In this document: in pieces, positions 62,638-64,000 of the stretch | Layout: the number at the start of each line of letters is the position of its first letter | How positions within the stretch are numbered: the stretch's first letter is position 1 | NCBI RefSeq assembly: GCF_000620465.1 | Contig: NZ_JIBE01000004.1 | Coordinates: 868,001 to 932,000 of the forward strand | Reading direction: 5' to 3' | Source: Ralstonia sp. UNC404CL21Col | GTDB taxonomy: Bacteria > Pseudomonadota > Gammaproteobacteria > Burkholderiales > Burkholderiaceae | Length of the DNA stretch: 64,000 nt | The notes under the pieces: model-generated | Told to the model about the DNA's origin: nothing | What the model saw: only the letters and a program-made list of their open reading frames with translations | Databases searched by the model: none | Program-made: the position numbers and the translations under genes

Positions 62638-63465
62638 TCACCCCAGTTCCCCATACCCACGCATGCGCGCCTCGCGTGCCATCACGGCGATGGGCCGGTA
62701 ATGCGCCAACGTGGTTGGCACGATGTCTTCCAGCCGTAGCCTCGCGCGCAGGCCGGCGTCATCGTGCAAGGCTTGGCGCATTGCGTTCCTCACGCGCTGC
62801 ACCAGCGTGTCGCCCGCGCGGCGTGAGGCGATGAAGGGCAGGCCGGCCACATGCCGTGTCGAGCCGATCTGCCGTAGCCCCGCAACCAGGTCTGGCCTGT
62901 GCTCTGCGGCAAAGGCCAGCGTGACGCAGTCGATGGCGGCAACGTCGGCCTCGTCGTCGGCCACCGCCGCCAGCGACCGCAGGTGCGAGCCCGTGTGCAC
63001 GACGGCCCCGAAGAACCGCGCACCGCGCACCAGCGGCGCAACGGCGTGGCGCAGCGCGTTCATGCCGCTGTGCGAATCGGGGCTGTTGCAGGCCACGCGC
63101 GCGCCCCGGCATGCGGCCAGGGTGGCGGGGCCATCTTTGGCGCGCACCACGATTGCGCTGCTATAGGCTTCCTGCTGGCAGCCGGGCACCACAAAGCGCG
63201 GGGTGCCGATCAGCTGCACCCGCGATGCCAACCCGCGAATCAACGGGTAGCCGCAGGTTTGCGACAGCAACACGTCGTCGCGCCGCCAGAATGTGTGCAG
63301 CGCGTCGGGGCTCTCGCCCGGGTCCACGGTGTCCAGCATCACGGGCGACGTGCCACGGCCGAGCGCCTGCGCTGTCCGCTCGATCAGCGTAGCCCAGTCG
63401 TCCCGCAACGACGCAGAGACGTTGTACATCGGGAGGGCTGCCACCCAGCGCTCACGCTTCGCCAT
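62638..63465 (-). CDS. PhnD-like phosphonate/phosphate-binding protein
   Basis: 275 residues related to periplasmic binding proteins of the PhnD (type 2) family: ALPMYNVSASLRDDW, SQTCGYPL, GCQQEAYSSAIVVRAKDG, NSPDSHSGMNALRH, HTGSHLRSLAAVADDEADVAAIDCVT, LPFIASRRAGD. No signal peptide is evident, so it may be cytoplasmic. Such proteins sometimes stand alone and sense substrates. The ATG at 63465 lies inside the end of the desaturase gene, an overlap of 14 bases, so they are co-transcribed. Confidence 0.82.
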   Translation of the reverse strand: MAKRERWVAALPMYNVSASLRDDWATLIERTAQALGRGTSPVMLDTVDPGESPDALHTFWRRDDVLLSQTCGYPLIRGLASRVQLIGTPRFVVPGCQQEAYSSAIVVRAKDGPATLAACRGARVACNSPDSHSGMNALRHAVAPLVRGARFFGAVVHTGSHLRSLAAVADDEADVAAIDCVTLAFAAEHRPDLVAGLRQIGSTRHVAGLPFIASRRAGDTLVQRVRNAMRQALHDDAGLRARLRLEDIVPTTLAHYRPIAVMAREARMRGYGELG

Positions 63466-64000
63466 ATTCGCGATATTCCCCAGGACCATGGAACAGCGGA
63501 TGCGCAACGGGCGCCGCCACGCGGAGCGCATAGCGGATCAGCCATTCCCGATAACCGCGGACATGGAAGCCGCCGTTGCGCGCGAGGTAGTCGTCGGCGC
63601 GGCGCCGGTAGACCCACGCCAATGCAAACCACGGTACGGACGGCAGGTCGTGGTGCACCAGATGGTAGTTGTTGTTGAGAAACAGCAAGCGCCACATCAA
63701 GCCGGCGTCGTTGATGACGCTGCGGGTGGCGTGGGAATCCGCCGCGCGATGCTCTTGGAAAGAGCGGATCGCCGCCAATGACAGCGCCGGATAGGCCACG
63801 CCCAGCAGCATGAGCCAGGCGGGCAGGCCGCAGGCCGTCTGCAGCCAGACGAGCAGCGCCGCGACGGCAAGCAGGTGGGCCGCCCACATCGGCGCGTCGC
63901 GCCAGTCGCCCGAGCGCAGCGTTGCGAGAGCATCCGCCGCAATGGCGAAGATCGAGAACGCGGGCTGCAGCAACATCCGCCCCGCCAGCGTATTGCGGGC
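63452..64000 (-). CDS. Fatty acid desaturase, partial (window end)
   Basis: At least 183 codons; the frame is open to the window edge, so the N-terminus is missing. Two histidine boxes of the membrane desaturase family are visible: QEHRAA and NNYHLVHHDLP. At least one or two membrane helices precede them (MWAAHLLAVAALLVWL, GLPAWLMLLGVAYPALSL). It would introduce double bonds or hydroxyl groups into membrane lipids; the substrate is not evident. Overlaps the PhnD-like gene. Confidence 0.85.
   Translation of the reverse strand, partial: ARNTLAGRMLLQPAFSIFAIAADALATLRSGDWRDAPMWAAHLLAVAALLVWLQTACGLPAWLMLLGVAYPALSLAAIRSFQEHRAADSHATRSVINDAGLMWRLLFLNNNYHLVHHDLPSVPWFALAWVYRRRADDYLARNGGFHVRGYREWLIRYALRVAAPVAHPLFHGPGEYREYGEA

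Noticed and set aside
62330-62641. Open frames of about 100 codons on both strands through repeat array B
   Set aside because: Both strands are open for the same reason (7-codon period). No start context or homology that I recognise.
1-64000. CRISPR array, rRNA, tRNA or insertion sequence
   Set aside because: I looked for regular spacer-repeat patterns, conserved rRNA segments, tRNA cloverleaf signatures and transposase motifs and saw none. The 21-bp arrays have no unique spacers.

Overview
The window reads as chromosomal DNA of a beta-proteobacterium of the Burkholderiaceae, most probably a Ralstonia of the pickettii/insidiosa/mannitolilytica type. The reasons are high GC, the gene order prpR | prpB-prpC-acnD-prpF, a DUF2242 lipoprotein, a trimeric autotransporter with an extended signal peptide, and an intergenic multi-hairpin repeat of a style I associate with this family. 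Species is inferred by protein recognition only; no search was run.

Layout. 0.1-2.5 kb: a signalling cluster (stand-alone CheY-like receiver, CheC-type phosphatase, response regulator with a degenerate HD-GYP output), closed by a terminator. 2.8-7.1 kb: an accessory patch. It holds a small membrane protein, a degenerate 21-bp repeat array, a small gene preceded by a C4-antisense-RNA-like element, an AT-rich two-gene cassette (SEFIR/TIR-like protein plus GIY-YIG nuclease, a candidate anti-phage system) and a membrane-anchored Mrr-type nuclease. 7.4-13.6 kb: small regulator/enzyme units (TetR with a flavin oxidoreductase, a DUF2242 lipoprotein, LysR with RidA, a VOC protein). 12.7-19.0 kb: a trimeric autotransporter operon whose 1764-residue adhesin contains exact-period 456-bp repeats, followed by a BamE-like lipoprotein and a DUF4019 protein. 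19.9-27.3 kb: a ClC channel and three c-di-GMP enzymes (two HD-GYP, one GGDEF), with a degenerate isochorismatase-fold protein between them. 27.4-35.7 kb: the 2-methylcitrate cycle for propionate use, with PrpR, its candidate binding sites and a sigma-54 promoter visible. 35.8-44.5 kb: a monooxygenase-fold protein, a glycine-rich lipoprotein, a SulP transporter with a beta-carbonic anhydrase, and a MoxR-DUF58-transglutaminase operon. 44.6-54.99 kb: regulators paired with transporters or enzymes, an orphan modA with a ModE-box-like site, a HigBA-type toxin-antitoxin pair and a KgtP-type permease. 55.1-59.6 kb: a stand-alone 2-oxoglutarate dehydrogenase E1 homologue and a chemoreceptor. 60.4-64.0 kb: an OmpR-type regulator with an atypical receiver, a second C4-like RNA with a paralogous small gene, a second 21-bp repeat array, a PhnD-like binding protein, and a fatty acid desaturase cut by the window end.

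The most unusual signal is the pair of loci near 3.4-4.1 kb and 61.5-62.6 kb. Each has a promoter-like sequence, a structured leader of the same architecture (hairpin, segment a, segment b, hairpin, then complements a' and b'), and a paralogous small protein gene. A degenerate 21-bp repeat array lies close by at both. The architecture matches the C4 antisense RNA of P1-type phages. At the first locus the element lies directly behind the SEFIR/GIY-YIG cassette on the same strand, which would fit a phage- or satellite-derived defence island, although no integrase is present in the window.
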